A DNA stretch of 64,000 bases from VBOC01 sp035635475 (GTDB taxonomy: Bacteria; Bacteroidota; Ignavibacteria; UBA10030; SZUA-254): the NCBI GenBank assembly GCA_035635475.1, contig DASQAZ010000055.1, positions 1-64,000 on the forward strand. Reading direction: 5' to 3'. Under the pieces are notes generated by a model that saw only the letters and a list, made by a program, of their open reading frames with translations, ran no database searches and had not been told where the DNA came from. Positions within the stretch are counted from its first letter, which is position 1. Each line of letters starts with the position of its first letter. The position numbers and the translations under genes were made by a program. Positions 16,599 to 30,774 of this stretch are shown one piece after another.

Positions 16599-16654
16599 AT
16601 GAAAATGGCACCGGTAGTCAATATCACAATTGGTTATCGGTGTGCTGTTTTCAT
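16599..16654 (+). promoter_or_regulatory. Long RNA hairpin upstream of rpoB
   Basis: A 56-nt segment folds into a stem of 24 pairs with one 2-nt bulge (16643-16644) and a 6-nt loop (16623-16628). Outer arms are ATGAAAATGG and CTGTTTTCAT. Five pairs are G-U on the transcript, so the structure suits RNA from the + strand. It ends 33 nt before the rpoB GTG and is not followed by a T-run, so it may be a processing site or a translation-control element rather than a terminator. Confidence 0.6.
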
Positions 16655-16687
16655 TGAGCAGCCATCAATATTAATGAGGTCAAGCAC

Positions 16688-20464
<3,777 letters not shown>

Positions 20465-20484
20465 CGAAAACGGAGAGTCGGACA

Positions 20485-23400
20485 ATGGCCTTTTCACACG
20501 AAAACATCATTAAGAAAAACTTTTCCAAGATCACGATTACCCTCGCGTCGTCGGATCTCATCCTTTCGCGATCCCACGGAGAGGTAACGAAGCCGGAGAC
20601 GATCAACTATCGCTCGTTCCGCCCTGAAAAGGACGGACTGTTCTGCGAGAAGATTTTCGGACCCGTGCGGGATTGGGAATGTCACTGCGGAAAGTACAAG
20701 CGGATCCGGTACAAGGGAATCATCTGCGACCGATGCGGGGTCGAGGTAACCCAGAAGAGCGTGCGCCGGGAACGGATGGGTCACATATCCCTCGCGGTAC
20801 CGATTGTCCATATCTGGTACTTCCGCTCCTCGCCTTCCAAGATCGGCAGCATCCTGGGCCTGAGCGGGAAGGATTTGGAACGGATCATTTACTATGAATC
20901 CTACGTGGTCGTGCAGCCGGGGCCGACCGGCCTTCATCAGATGGATCTGCTCTCCGAAGAGCAATACTACGACATTCTCGCATCGCTCCCCGATAAGAAC
21001 CAGGATCTTGAGGATAACGACGAGAAAAAATTTATCGCGAAGATCGGCGGCGATGCCATGAAAGCCCTTCTGAAGCGGGTGGAGGTTGAAGTCCTTGCAG
21101 CCACGCTCCGCGCCGGTTCAAAGGAAGAAACCGCCGTTCAGAAGAAACAGGAGATTCTCAAGCGGCTTCGCGTCGTCGAGGCGTTCCGCGAACGGGAAAA
21201 CGGTCCGGCGAACAAACCGGAGTGGATGGTTCTGGATGTGATTCCGGTGATCCCGCCCGAGCTGCGTCCGCTGGTGCCGCTTGAAGGGGGCCGGTTCGCG
21301 ACCTCCGATCTGAACGATCTGTATCGCAGGGTCATTATCCGCAATAATCGTCTCAAGCGGCTGATCGAAATCAAGGCGCCGGAAGTCATCCTGCGCAATG
21401 AAAAACGGATGCTCCAGGAAGCGGTCGACTCACTGTTCGATAATTCCCGGCGCGTCAATGCGGTCCGTTCCGACAACAACCGGGCCCTGAAGTCGCTCTC
21501 CGACATGCTGAAAGGGAAACAGGGACGGTTCAGACAGAATTTGCTGGGGAAACGCGTCGATTACTCGGGCCGATCGGTCATCGTCGTCGGACCGGAGCTG
21601 AAACTGCACGAGTGCGGCTTGCCCAAGGATATGGCTGTCGAGCTCTTCAAGCCGTTTATTATCCGAAAGCTGATCGAACGCGGGTTGGTCAAGACGGTCA
21701 AGAGCGCAAAGAAGATGGTGGACAAGAAAGGGCAGGAGGTGTGGGAGATTCTGGAAAACATCATCGACGGGCATCCGGTTCTGCTCAATCGCGCCCCGAC
21801 CCTTCACCGGCTCGGCATCCAGGCATTTCAGCCGGTTCTCGTGGAAGGAAAGGCGATCCGCATCCATCCCATGGTGTGCACCGCGTTCAACGCGGATTTT
21901 GACGGAGACCAGATGGCGGTGCACGTGCCGCTCTCGTTCGATGCGCAGCTCGAAGCGCGGATCCTCATGCTCTCGAGCCATAATATCCTTTCGCCCTCGA
22001 ACGGTGCGCCGATCGTCCACCCGACGCAGGACCAGGTGCTCGGATGCTATTACCTGACGAAGTCGAAAGCAGGCGACGTCGGAGAGGGAAAGAACTTCTC
22101 CTCTCCCGACGAAGTCATCATCGCCCACAACCTGGACAAGCTGGGGCTGCACGCCCGCATCAAGGTGCGGATCGACGGAAAGACAATCGAAACGACCACC
22201 GGCCGGGTTATCTTTAACCAGATCGTTCCGAAGGGACTCGGGTTTATCAACGAGCTTCTCAATAAGAAGCGTCTCACGCAGATAGTCCAGACGGCATTCC
22301 GCACCTGCGGCAACTTGAGGACGGCGGAGTTTCTTGATCATTTGAAGAATCTGGGCTTCACCTATGCGGCCAAGGGCGGTTTGTCGGTCAGCGTCGGCGA
22401 CGTGATCATCCCCAAGGAGAAAGAGGAGGTGATCGCAAAGTCGACTCGCGACGTCGATGCCGTACAGAACCAGTACTATCGCGGCTTTATCACGAACGGT
22501 GAACGATACAATAAAGTGATCGATATCTGGACCCGGACCACCAACAAGGTTGCCGAGCGGTTGTTCGATGCCCTCCAGCATGCGCGGGACGGCTTCAACT
22601 CCCTCTATATGATGGTGGATTCCGGCGCGCGCGGATCCCGCGAGCAGGTGCGCCAGCTCGCCGGAATGCGCGGACTGATGGCCAAGCCGCAGAAGAGCAT
22701 GTCGGGGGCTACGGGAGAACTGATCGAGAATCCCATCATAGCAAACTTCCGGGAAGGTCTTTCGATCCTCGAATACTTCATTTCGACCCACGGAGCCCGA
22801 AAGGGTTTGGCCGACACCGCGTTGAAAACAGCTGACGCGGGTTACCTCACACGCCGCCTCGTCGACGTTGCGCAGGATGCGATTGTCGCGCATCTGGATT
22901 GCGGGACAATCCGCGGGGTCGTTACCGGAGCCCTGAAGGAAGGTGAAGACGTCAAAGAACCGCTCGCCGAACGAATTCTCGGCCGCGTGGCTGTCCATGA
23001 TGTGGTCGATCCGCTCACCCGGAAGACAATCGTGAAGGCCGCCGAAGAGATTGATGAACGGAAGGCTGCATTGATCGCCGAGACCTCGATCGAGACCGTT
23101 GAAATCCGGTCGGTGCTCGCCTGCGAAGCGAAGCGGGGAGTCTGTGCCAAGTGCTACGGGCGCAACCTGACGACATCGAAGCTCGTCGAGCCGGGTGAGC
23201 CCGTCGGGATCATTGCGGCACAGTCGATCGGCGAACCGGGCACGCAGTTGACCCTGCGGACCTTCCATACCGGCGGCACCGCGAGCCTCATCGCCACGCA
23301 GTCGCAGATCGTTTCGAAATTCGACGGTATCGCAAAGTACGACGGTATCAAGTATCTGAAACTCTCGGACGCGGACGGCAAGCTGATCGTGCTCGGGCGA

Positions 23401-24768
23401 AGCGGCGTGATCAACATCCTCGACGCCGACAACCGCGTGCTGACGAAGTACGACGTGCCCTACGGCGCGACGCTCCTTGTGAGCGACGGCGCACCGGTGA
23501 AGAAGGGTGAAATCATCTACGAGTGGGATCCCTACAATGCCGTGATCATCTCCGAGCACCGGGGAGTCGTCAAATATCAGGATCTCAAGGAGAACATCAC
23601 GTACCGCGAGGAACCCGATGAGCAGACCGGGCACATCCAGAAGGTGGTGATCGATTCTCGCGACCGGGCGTTAAGCCCCACCCTCAACATCGTCAACGAC
23701 AAGGGTCAGAAGGTCGGAAGCTACATCATTCCGACCAGGGCCCACCTCATCGTCAACGACGGCGAGGAAGTTCAGGCAGGGACGGTGCTGGTGAAAATTC
23801 CGCGGGACAGCGGAAAGACGCGCGACATCACGGGCGGTTTGCCGAGGGTGACTGAGCTGTTCGAGGCAAGGAGCCCGGCCGACCCGGCTATCGTTTCGGA
23901 AATCGACGGCGTCGTGAAATTCGGCGCGCAGAAGCGCGGATCCCGCGAGATCAAAGTGATGAGTCACGACGGCCAGGATGAGCGTCAGTATCTGATCCCG
24001 ATGGGGAAACATATCCTGGTCCAGGAGAACGATGTCATCCGCGCGGGCGAGCGGCTATCCGATGGAGCGATCGACCCGCACGATATCCTGCGGATCAAGG
24101 GCGTCGGCGCGGTGGAGGAATATCTGGTGAACGAGATCCAGGAAGTCTACCGGATGCAGGGCGTCAAGATCAACGACAAGCACATCGAGGTCATTGTGAG
24201 ACAGATGATGCAGAAGGTACGAATCGTCGATCCGGGAGACACGAAGTTTCTCGAGGATGATTACGTCGACATCATCAGCGTGAACACGGAGAACGAGAGC
24301 CTGAAGGATCAGGTTGTCATCACGAAGAAAGGCGACTCCAAGCTCAAGGAGGGGCAGATCCTCTCGAAGAAGAAAGTCCGGGAGGTCAACGCCGACCTGC
24401 GGAAGAAGAGCAAAAAGATTGCGGAGTTCCGCGACGCGATGGCGGCGACCTCGGAGCCGGTTCTGCTCGGAATCACCCAGGCCGCGCTCTCGACCGACAG
24501 CTTCATTTCCGCCGCGTCGTTCCAGGAAACGACAAAGGTGCTCACCGATGCGGCAATCGAAGGCAAAGTGGATCACCTGCTCGGACTCAAGGAGAATGTG
24601 ATCATGGGTCATCTGATTCCGGCTGGGACCGGACTGAAGAAATTCCGGAATATTATCGCGCTTCCGAAGGAAGACGTGGTTGAGCCGGTTGCCGAACCCA
24701 CGCCCGAGCCGGTGGAGGGGGAGAAAAAGAAAGTGCGAAGGCGCGAAAAGGCCGTGGCAGCCGAATAA
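20485..24768 (+). CDS. rpoC: DNA-directed RNA polymerase subunit beta'
   Basis: 1427 residues. The N-terminal zinc site is CHC plus CDRC (about 69-87), the catalytic magnesium loop is NADFDGDQMAVH (about 469-480), and the second zinc site contains CEAKRGVCAKC (about 879-889). The trigger-loop region includes EPGTQLTLRTFHTGG. The C-terminus ends in a charged KKKVRRREKAVAAE tail. The stop codon is 3 bp before the -35 box of the next promoter, with no terminator, so read-through into rpsL is likely. Confidence 0.98.
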   Translation: MAFSHENIIKKNFSKITITLASSDLILSRSHGEVTKPETINYRSFRPEKDGLFCEKIFGPVRDWECHCGKYKRIRYKGIICDRCGVEVTQKSVRRERMGHISLAVPIVHIWYFRSSPSKIGSILGLSGKDLERIIYYESYVVVQPGPTGLHQMDLLSEEQYYDILASLPDKNQDLEDNDEKKFIAKIGGDAMKALLKRVEVEVLAATLRAGSKEETAVQKKQEILKRLRVVEAFRERENGPANKPEWMVLDVIPVIPPELRPLVPLEGGRFATSDLNDLYRRVIIRNNRLKRLIEIKAPEVILRNEKRMLQEAVDSLFDNSRRVNAVRSDNNRALKSLSDMLKGKQGRFRQNLLGKRVDYSGRSVIVVGPELKLHECGLPKDMAVELFKPFIIRKLIERGLVKTVKSAKKMVDKKGQEVWEILENIIDGHPVLLNRAPTLHRLGIQAFQPVLVEGKAIRIHPMVCTAFNADFDGDQMAVHVPLSFDAQLEARILMLSSHNILSPSNGAPIVHPTQDQVLGCYYLTKSKAGDVGEGKNFSSPDEVIIAHNLDKLGLHARIKVRIDGKTIETTTGRVIFNQIVPKGLGFINELLNKKRLTQIVQTAFRTCGNLRTAEFLDHLKNLGFTYAAKGGLSVSVGDVIIPKEKEEVIAKSTRDVDAVQNQYYRGFITNGERYNKVIDIWTRTTNKVAERLFDALQHARDGFNSLYMMVDSGARGSREQVRQLAGMRGLMAKPQKSMSGATGELIENPIIANFREGLSILEYFISTHGARKGLADTALKTADAGYLTRRLVDVAQDAIVAHLDCGTIRGVVTGALKEGEDVKEPLAERILGRVAVHDVVDPLTRKTIVKAAEEIDERKAALIAETSIETVEIRSVLACEAKRGVCAKCYGRNLTTSKLVEPGEPVGIIAAQSIGEPGTQLTLRTFHTGGTASLIATQSQIVSKFDGIAKYDGIKYLKLSDADGKLIVLGRSGVINILDADNRVLTKYDVPYGATLLVSDGAPVKKGEIIYEWDPYNAVIISEHRGVVKYQDLKENITYREEPDEQTGHIQKVVIDSRDRALSPTLNIVNDKGQKVGSYIIPTRAHLIVNDGEEVQAGTVLVKIPRDSGKTRDITGGLPRVTELFEARSPADPAIVSEIDGVVKFGAQKRGSREIKVMSHDGQDERQYLIPMGKHILVQENDVIRAGERLSDGAIDPHDILRIKGVGAVEEYLVNEIQEVYRMQGVKINDKHIEVIVRQMMQKVRIVDPGDTKFLEDDYVDIISVNTENESLKDQVVITKKGDSKLKEGQILSKKKVREVNADLRKKSKKIAEFRDAMAATSEPVLLGITQAALSTDSFISAASFQETTKVLTDAAIEGKVDHLLGLKENVIMGHLIPAGTGLKKFRNIIALPKEDVVEPVAEPTPEPVEGEKKKVRRREKAVAAE

Positions 24769-24771
24769 TCG

Positions 24772-24800
24772 TTGACAATAACAGGGAAAATACGTATATT
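24772..24800 (+). promoter_or_regulatory. Sigma-70-type promoter of the str operon
   Basis: TTGACA (24772-24777), a perfect -35 consensus, and TATATT (24795-24800) are 17 nt apart, directly after the rpoC stop. The predicted start is near 24807, leaving about 28 nt of leader with AAGGAG before rpsL. Confidence 0.8.
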
Positions 24801-24834
24801 TACAGACTTTGCTGAAATTAAGGAGTTTTGACGT

Positions 24835-25206
24835 CTGCCGACCATAAATCAACTTGTTAGGTTAAGCAGGGAGCAGTTAGTCTGGAAGAGTAAGGCCCCG
24901 GCGCTGCAGGGTTCTCCTCAGAAGAGGGGCGTCTGCACACGGGTCTATACGACCACTCCCAAGAAACCGAATTCAGCCCTGCGGAAGGTTGCGCGCGTCC
25001 GCCTCACGAACAGCATCGAGGTGACGGCCTATATCCCGGGTGAAGGGCATAACTTGCAGGAGCACTCGATCGTGTTGATCCGGGGTGGCAGGGTAAAGGA
25101 TTTGCCGGGCGTGCGGTACCATATCGTCCGGGGAACACTGGATACGGCCGGCGTCACCGACCGGAAGCAGGGAAGATCGAAGTACGGGGCGAAGAAACCC
25201 AAGTAG
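24835..25206 (+). CDS. rpsL: 30S ribosomal protein S12 (apparent CTG start)
   Basis: 123 residues, the usual length, beginning (M)PTINQLVRLSREQLVWKSK and including TTTPKKPNSALRKVARV and the decoding-centre segment GGRVKDLPGVRYH. S12 controls decoding accuracy and contacts the A-site codon. Lys43 is present, the residue associated with streptomycin sensitivity. The codon in the initiator position is CTG (24835-24837). An in-frame TGA lies at 24829-24831 and there is no ATG, GTG or TTG that could make a full-length protein; AAGGAG is 9 nt upstream of CTG. Either CTG is the true start or one base of the assembly is wrong. Confidence 0.93.
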   Translation: MPTINQLVRLSREQLVWKSKAPALQGSPQKRGVCTRVYTTTPKKPNSALRKVARVRLTNSIEVTAYIPGEGHNLQEHSIVLIRGGRVKDLPGVRYHIVRGTLDTAGVTDRKQGRSKYGAKKPK

Positions 25207-25211
25207 CGCGT

Positions 25212-25679
25212 ATGCGAAAGAAGACAGCGACAAGAAGAATCACGCTCCCGGATCCAAAATATAACGATGTTTTGGTTTCGAAGTTCATCAACAGCGTCCT
25301 GAAGCGCGGGAAGAAACATCTCGCCCGGTCGATTGTGTACGATGCCTTCGCCATCGCGGAACAGCGCGGGAAAAATTCCGGGCTGGAGGTATTCCGGAAG
25401 GCGATCAACAATGTCAAGCCGGTTCTCGAAATCCGCGCGCGGAGAGTCGGCGGTGCAACGTACCAGATTCCGACGGAAGTCCGTCCCGACCGCAGCATCG
25501 CGCTCGCCATCCGGTGGCTGATCGCCTATGCGAGCGAGCGGAAGGACAAATCGATGTCGTTGAAACTTGCAGCGGAGTTTGTCGCCGCGTCGAATAACGA
25601 AGGTAATGCTGTAAAGAAGAAAGAAGATACCCATAAGATGGCTGAAGCGAACAAGGCCTTCGCCCACTTCAAGTGGTGA
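25212..25679 (+). CDS. rpsG: 30S ribosomal protein S7
   Basis: 155 residues, full length. It begins MRKKTATRRITLPDPKYNDV and includes NSVLKRGKKHLARSIVYDA, GGATYQIPTEVRPDRS and the end HKMAEANKAFAHFKW. S7 nucleates assembly of the 30S head and lines the E-site mRNA exit; in some bacteria it represses the str operon. It starts 5 bp after rpsL and precedes fusA by 31 bp. Confidence 0.98.
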   Translation: MRKKTATRRITLPDPKYNDVLVSKFINSVLKRGKKHLARSIVYDAFAIAEQRGKNSGLEVFRKAINNVKPVLEIRARRVGGATYQIPTEVRPDRSIALAIRWLIAYASERKDKSMSLKLAAEFVAASNNEGNAVKKKEDTHKMAEANKAFAHFKW

Positions 25680-25710
25680 AGGTGCAGAGAAAGATGAGAT
25701 TGCGATAGTT

Positions 25711-27813
25711 ATGCCAAGAGCTTATCCCTTAGAACGAACGCGAAATATCGGCATCATGGCGCACATCGACGCCGGGAAAACGACGACGACGGAGCGCATA
25801 CTTTTTTATACGGGCGTCCTGCACCGTATGGGCGAAGTCCATGATGGAGCTGCGACGATGGATTGGATGGAGCAGGAGAAGGAACGCGGCATCACGATCA
25901 CGAGCGCTGCGACCACCTGTTTCTGGAACAACCACCGGATCAATATCATCGACACGCCGGGACACGTCGACTTCACCGCCGAAGTGGAACGCTCGCTCCG
26001 CGTACTCGACGGGGCCGTGGCGCTGTTTTGCGCCGTTGGCGGCGTGGAACCGCAGTCGGAGACCGTGTGGCGCCAGGCGGATAAGTACGGCGTCCCGCGA
26101 CTGGCATTCGTGAATAAGATGGATCGCGTGGGAGCCGACTTCTTCAACTGCGTATCGATGATCAGGAGCCGGCTGGGCGCGAACGCGGTTCCGGTCCAAC
26201 TTCCCGTCGGCGAAGGCGACCTGTTTACAGGGGTCATCGATTTGATCACCATGAAGGCCCGTATTTTCCATGAAAATACGGCCGGAACGACCTGGGACGA
26301 TCTCGAGATTCCCCATGATCTGCTGAAGCTTGCACAGGAGTATCGGACGAAGATGCTCGAGGCGGTATCCGACGAGGATGATACGCTGCTGGAAAAATAT
26401 CTGGAGGGGAAGGATATCTCTCCCGCCGAGATCAAGACCGTCCTCCGGCGCGCGGCTCTGAAGGCGAGCATCGTCCCCGTCCTTTGCGGCTCTTCGTTCA
26501 AGAATAAGGGAGTCCAGAGCCTGCTCGATGGGGTCGTTGATTTTCTGCCATCGCCGCTCGATATCGGCGCCGGAGAAATCACCGGGCATCACGCGAACAT
26601 GAAGGATCATATCGTCCGAAAAGTGTCCGATAACGAAAAATTCTCGGCGCTGGCGTTCAAGATTATGACCGATCCGTATGTCGGAAAGCTGACATTTTTC
26701 CGTGTGTATTCCGGGACCGCCAAGACGGGGACCTATGTCTACAATTCTATTTCTGAGCGGAAAGAACGAATCGGCCGGCTTCTCCGGATGCACGCCAACC
26801 ACCGGGAAGATGTGGATGAGGCGTTCACGGGGGATATCGTCGCCGTGGTCGGGCTGAAGCATACCAGGACCGGCGATACGCTGTGCGACGAGAACGATCC
26901 GATCATCCTCGAGAAGATGGATTTCCCGGAGCCGGTGATTTCTGTTGCAATCGAGCCGAAGACGAAAGCCGACCAGGAGAAGATGGGCGAAGCCCTCTCG
27001 AAACTTGCAGAGGAGGACCCGACCTTCAAGGTTTCCACGAATGAGGAGACGGGCCAAACCATCATCAGCGGGATGGGGGAACTCCATCTTGAGATTATCA
27101 TCGACCGGATGAAGCGGGAATTCAAGGTTGAGGCGAATGTAGGCAAACCGCAGGTCGCCTACAAGGAAACGATTCGGAAGAAGGTCGAACAAGAAGGCAA
27201 ATTCGTGCGCCAGTCCGGCGGGCGCGGTCAGTTCGGCCATGTGTGGATCACCGTTGAGCCCAACGAGATGGGCAAGGGATATGAATTCGAGAATGCGGTA
27301 GTTGGCGGGTCGATCCCGAAGGAATACATCAATTCCGTCTCGGAAGGAATCGTCGAGGCGATGCGCAACGGCGTTCTTGCAGGATATCCCATGGAGGATG
27401 TGAAGGTGAAACTGTTCGACGGATCATACCATGAGGTCGATTCGTCCGAGATGGCATTCAAGATCGCGGGCTCGATCGCGTTCAAGGCGGCAGCGAAGAA
27501 GGCGCATCCCGTTCTGCTTGAGCCGATCATGGATGTTGAAGTCGTGACCCCCGAGGAGTACATGGGCGACGTGATGGGCGATCTGAGTTCGAGGCGCGGT
27601 AAGATCGAGGGTCTGACCGCCCGGAAGGATGCCCAGGTGATCAAGTCGAGAGTGCCTCTCTCCGATATGTTCGGTTATTCAACGACACTCCGGTCGATGA
27701 CTCAGGGAAGGGCTATTTACACGATGCAGTTCTCGCACTATGAAGAAGTTCCACAGAGTATTTCCGACCAGATTATCGAAAAAGTTAAAGGCAAGGAAGC
27801 CGTTCTGGCGTAA
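25711..27813 (+). CDS. fusA: Elongation factor G
   Basis: A 700-residue translational GTPase that drives translocation and, with ribosome recycling factor, recycling. GTPase motifs are AHIDAGKTTTTER (G1), GITITSAATTCFW (G2), DTPGHVDFTAEVERSLR (G3) and NKMDRVGADF (G4). Domain IV contains QSGGRGQFGHVWI, and the C-terminus has MTQGRAIYTMQFSHYEEVP. Its place between rpsG and tuf indicates the main EF-G of the organism rather than a specialised paralog. Confidence 0.98.
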   Translation: MPRAYPLERTRNIGIMAHIDAGKTTTTERILFYTGVLHRMGEVHDGAATMDWMEQEKERGITITSAATTCFWNNHRINIIDTPGHVDFTAEVERSLRVLDGAVALFCAVGGVEPQSETVWRQADKYGVPRLAFVNKMDRVGADFFNCVSMIRSRLGANAVPVQLPVGEGDLFTGVIDLITMKARIFHENTAGTTWDDLEIPHDLLKLAQEYRTKMLEAVSDEDDTLLEKYLEGKDISPAEIKTVLRRAALKASIVPVLCGSSFKNKGVQSLLDGVVDFLPSPLDIGAGEITGHHANMKDHIVRKVSDNEKFSALAFKIMTDPYVGKLTFFRVYSGTAKTGTYVYNSISERKERIGRLLRMHANHREDVDEAFTGDIVAVVGLKHTRTGDTLCDENDPIILEKMDFPEPVISVAIEPKTKADQEKMGEALSKLAEEDPTFKVSTNEETGQTIISGMGELHLEIIIDRMKREFKVEANVGKPQVAYKETIRKKVEQEGKFVRQSGGRGQFGHVWITVEPNEMGKGYEFENAVVGGSIPKEYINSVSEGIVEAMRNGVLAGYPMEDVKVKLFDGSYHEVDSSEMAFKIAGSIAFKAAAKKAHPVLLEPIMDVEVVTPEEYMGDVMGDLSSRRGKIEGLTARKDAQVIKSRVPLSDMFGYSTTLRSMTQGRAIYTMQFSHYEEVPQSISDQIIEKVKGKEAVLA

Positions 27814-27838
27814 GATGAAACCTAAGGAGACCTGATAC

Positions 27839-29050
<1,212 letters not shown>

Positions 29051-29071
29051 ACAACAGAAGGAACGGACACG

Positions 29072-29380
29072 GTGGCCGGACAGAAAATACGCATTAAATT
29101 AAAATCGTACGATCACGCTCTGATCGACAAATCGGCGGAAAAGATCATTAAAACGGTCAAGTCCACCGGCGCGGTCGTCTCCGGGCCCATTCCGTTGCCT
29201 ACGAAGCGGACGCTGTACACTGTTTTGCGGTCGCCGAACGTCGACAAGAAATCGCGAGAACAATTCGAGATGCGATCCCATAAGCGCCTCATCGACATCC
29301 TCAACTCGTCCAACAAGACGGTTGATTCGTTGATGAAGCTTGAACTCCCCGCAGGCGTCGATGTGGAGATCAAAGTATAA
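29072..29380 (+). CDS. rpsJ: 30S ribosomal protein S10
   Basis: 102 residues, full length, starting with GTG (MAGQKIRIKLKSYDHALID) and containing GPIPLPTKRTLYTVLRSPNVDKKSREQ, cut here as separate S10 signatures PLPTKR and VLRSPNVDKK. S10 is part of the 30S head and, as NusE, also joins antitermination complexes with NusB. It follows tuf by 21 bp. A 122-bp gap with a hairpin and a TATAAT separates it from rplC. Confidence 0.97.
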   Translation: MAGQKIRIKLKSYDHALIDKSAEKIIKTVKSTGAVVSGPIPLPTKRTLYTVLRSPNVDKKSREQFEMRSHKRLIDILNSSNKTVDSLMKLELPAGVDVEIKV

Positions 29381-29413
29381 GACCGTCTCCGGTCTCTAAG
29401 GCCAATCTGACTT

Positions 29414-29447
29414 TATAATACCCCGAAGGTGGCGCTCTCAGCGTCAC
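29414..29447 (+). promoter_or_regulatory. Possible -10 box and hairpin in the rpsJ-rplC gap
   Basis: The 122-bp gap holds a perfect TATAAT (29414-29419) but no acceptable -35 box 16-18 nt upstream. Just after it is an 8-bp hairpin with arms 29429-29436 (GTGGCGCT) and 29440-29447 (AGCGTCAC) around a CTC loop. It could be an internal promoter with a structured leader or a regulatory site for L3/L4. No T-run follows. Confidence 0.3.
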
Positions 29448-29502
29448 GAATCGGCGGGATTTTAGTTGCAAGTAACGATCGAAGGGACTCAGGATCCGAT
29501 CT

Positions 29503-30135
29503 ATGCCGGGTATTCTTGGAAAAAAAATCGGGATGACGAACGTTTTCGACGAGACGGGCGAAGCAGTTCCGTGCACCGTCATCGAGGCGGGGCCGTGCTT
29601 CGTCGCCCACATCAAGACGAAGGAACGCGACGGCTATGAGGCTCTTCAACTCGGATTCGGCGAAGCCAGGGAACGTCTGGTGAATAAACCGACTGCCGGT
29701 CATTATAAGCGGGCGGGAGTGAGTGCCAAGCGCCTCCTGCGCGAGTTCAGGAACTTTGACACCAGCAAGTTTCAGCTCGGGGCCGAAGTCAAGGTGGACT
29801 CGATCTTTGCAAAGGGTGATATCGTTTCCGTGGCAGGGACTTCGAAAGGCCGGGGTTTTCAGGGCGTCGTGAAACGGCACCATTTCGGAGGCGGATCGCG
29901 GACACATGGCCAGAGCGATCGCGAACGGGCTCCAGGCTCGATCGGTTCCAGTTCCTTTCCTTCGCGGGTGTTTAAGGGCATGCGAATGGCGGGCCGGATG
30001 GGCGGAGAGCGGGTGACGGTGAAAAATCTTCGCATCGTTCAGGTGATTCCCGAGTCGAATTTGCTGCTGGTTCGCGGATCGGTCCCGGGCCATATCAATA
30101 GTTACGTCGAGATTCTTAAAGAGCGTCAAGGCTGA
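29503..30135 (+). CDS. rplC: 50S ribosomal protein L3
   Basis: 210 residues. It begins MPGILGKKIGMTNVFDETGE and has the L3 signature around GFQGVVKRHHFGGGSRTHGQ and SSFPSRVFKGMRMAGRMGG. L3 reaches into the peptidyl-transferase centre and is an early assembly protein of the 50S subunit. The start is ATG. It is followed by rplD after 2 bp, the standard S10-operon order. Confidence 0.98.
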   Translation: MPGILGKKIGMTNVFDETGEAVPCTVIEAGPCFVAHIKTKERDGYEALQLGFGEARERLVNKPTAGHYKRAGVSAKRLLREFRNFDTSKFQLGAEVKVDSIFAKGDIVSVAGTSKGRGFQGVVKRHHFGGGSRTHGQSDRERAPGSIGSSSFPSRVFKGMRMAGRMGGERVTVKNLRIVQVIPESNLLLVRGSVPGHINSYVEILKERQG

Positions 30136-30137
30136 GA

Positions 30138-30764
30138 ATGGAACTCGAAATTTACAAAAAAGACGGGACGGCGACGGGCGAACACGTCCGCCTATCGCCC
30201 GAGGTGTTCGAGATACAGCCGAACGACCATGCGATCTATCAGGCGGTGACGACCTATCTCGCGAACAGGCGCCAGGGGACGCACAAGACGAAGACCTATG
30301 GCGAGGTGAGCGGGAGCGGCAAGAAACCGTGGAAACAAAAGCATACCGGCCGCGCGCGAGTCGGGGCGGTCCGGTCTCCTCTCTGGAGAGGAGGGGGTAC
30401 GATCTTCGGCCCCATGCCGCGAGACTATTCAAAGAAGCTGCCGAAGCAGGTCAAGCAGCTTGCCAGAAAGTCGGCCCTGAGCTATAAGGCCAAAAACGCA
30501 TCGATCAGGGTTGTTGAAGACTTCACGCTCGAACAGCCGAAGACCCGGGAACTGGCGGCAATACTCAAAGCGCTGCAGCTATCCGAGCAAAAGACGTTGC
30601 TCGTTGTGCCCAGGAAGGATGATTCGATCTGGAAGTGCGGCAGAAACATCCCGTATCTCAACATCATCGAAGCGTCGAAAGCATCGACGTATGAAATCCT
30701 CGACAACAGTATTCTCCTGATTCAGAAGAGCGCCGTCGAGGTTTTGGAAAAAACCTTTCATTAA
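30138..30764 (+). CDS. rplD: 50S ribosomal protein L4
   Basis: 208 residues. The exit-tunnel loop is recognisable in GEVSGSGKKPWKQKHTGRAR and RSPLWRGGGTIFGP, followed by DYSKKLPKQVKQLARKSALS. L4 lines the nascent-peptide tunnel and in E. coli represses the S10 operon; there is no evidence here for or against that. It starts 2 bp after rplC and ends 10 bp before rplW. Confidence 0.98.
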   Translation: MELEIYKKDGTATGEHVRLSPEVFEIQPNDHAIYQAVTTYLANRRQGTHKTKTYGEVSGSGKKPWKQKHTGRARVGAVRSPLWRGGGTIFGPMPRDYSKKLPKQVKQLARKSALSYKAKNASIRVVEDFTLEQPKTRELAAILKALQLSEQKTLLVVPRKDDSIWKCGRNIPYLNIIEASKASTYEILDNSILLIQKSAVEVLEKTFH

Positions 30765-30774
30765 AAACTGAACC

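Noticed and set aside
21430..23634. Large minus-strand open frame opposite rpoC (734 codons)
   Set aside because: It is the shadow of rpoC in GC-rich DNA; the + strand protein is fully conserved and the reverse translation shows no family features.
25729..27240. Minus-strand open frame opposite fusA (503 codons)
   Set aside because: Shadow frame of fusA; no recognisable domains and the same length bias as other shadows.
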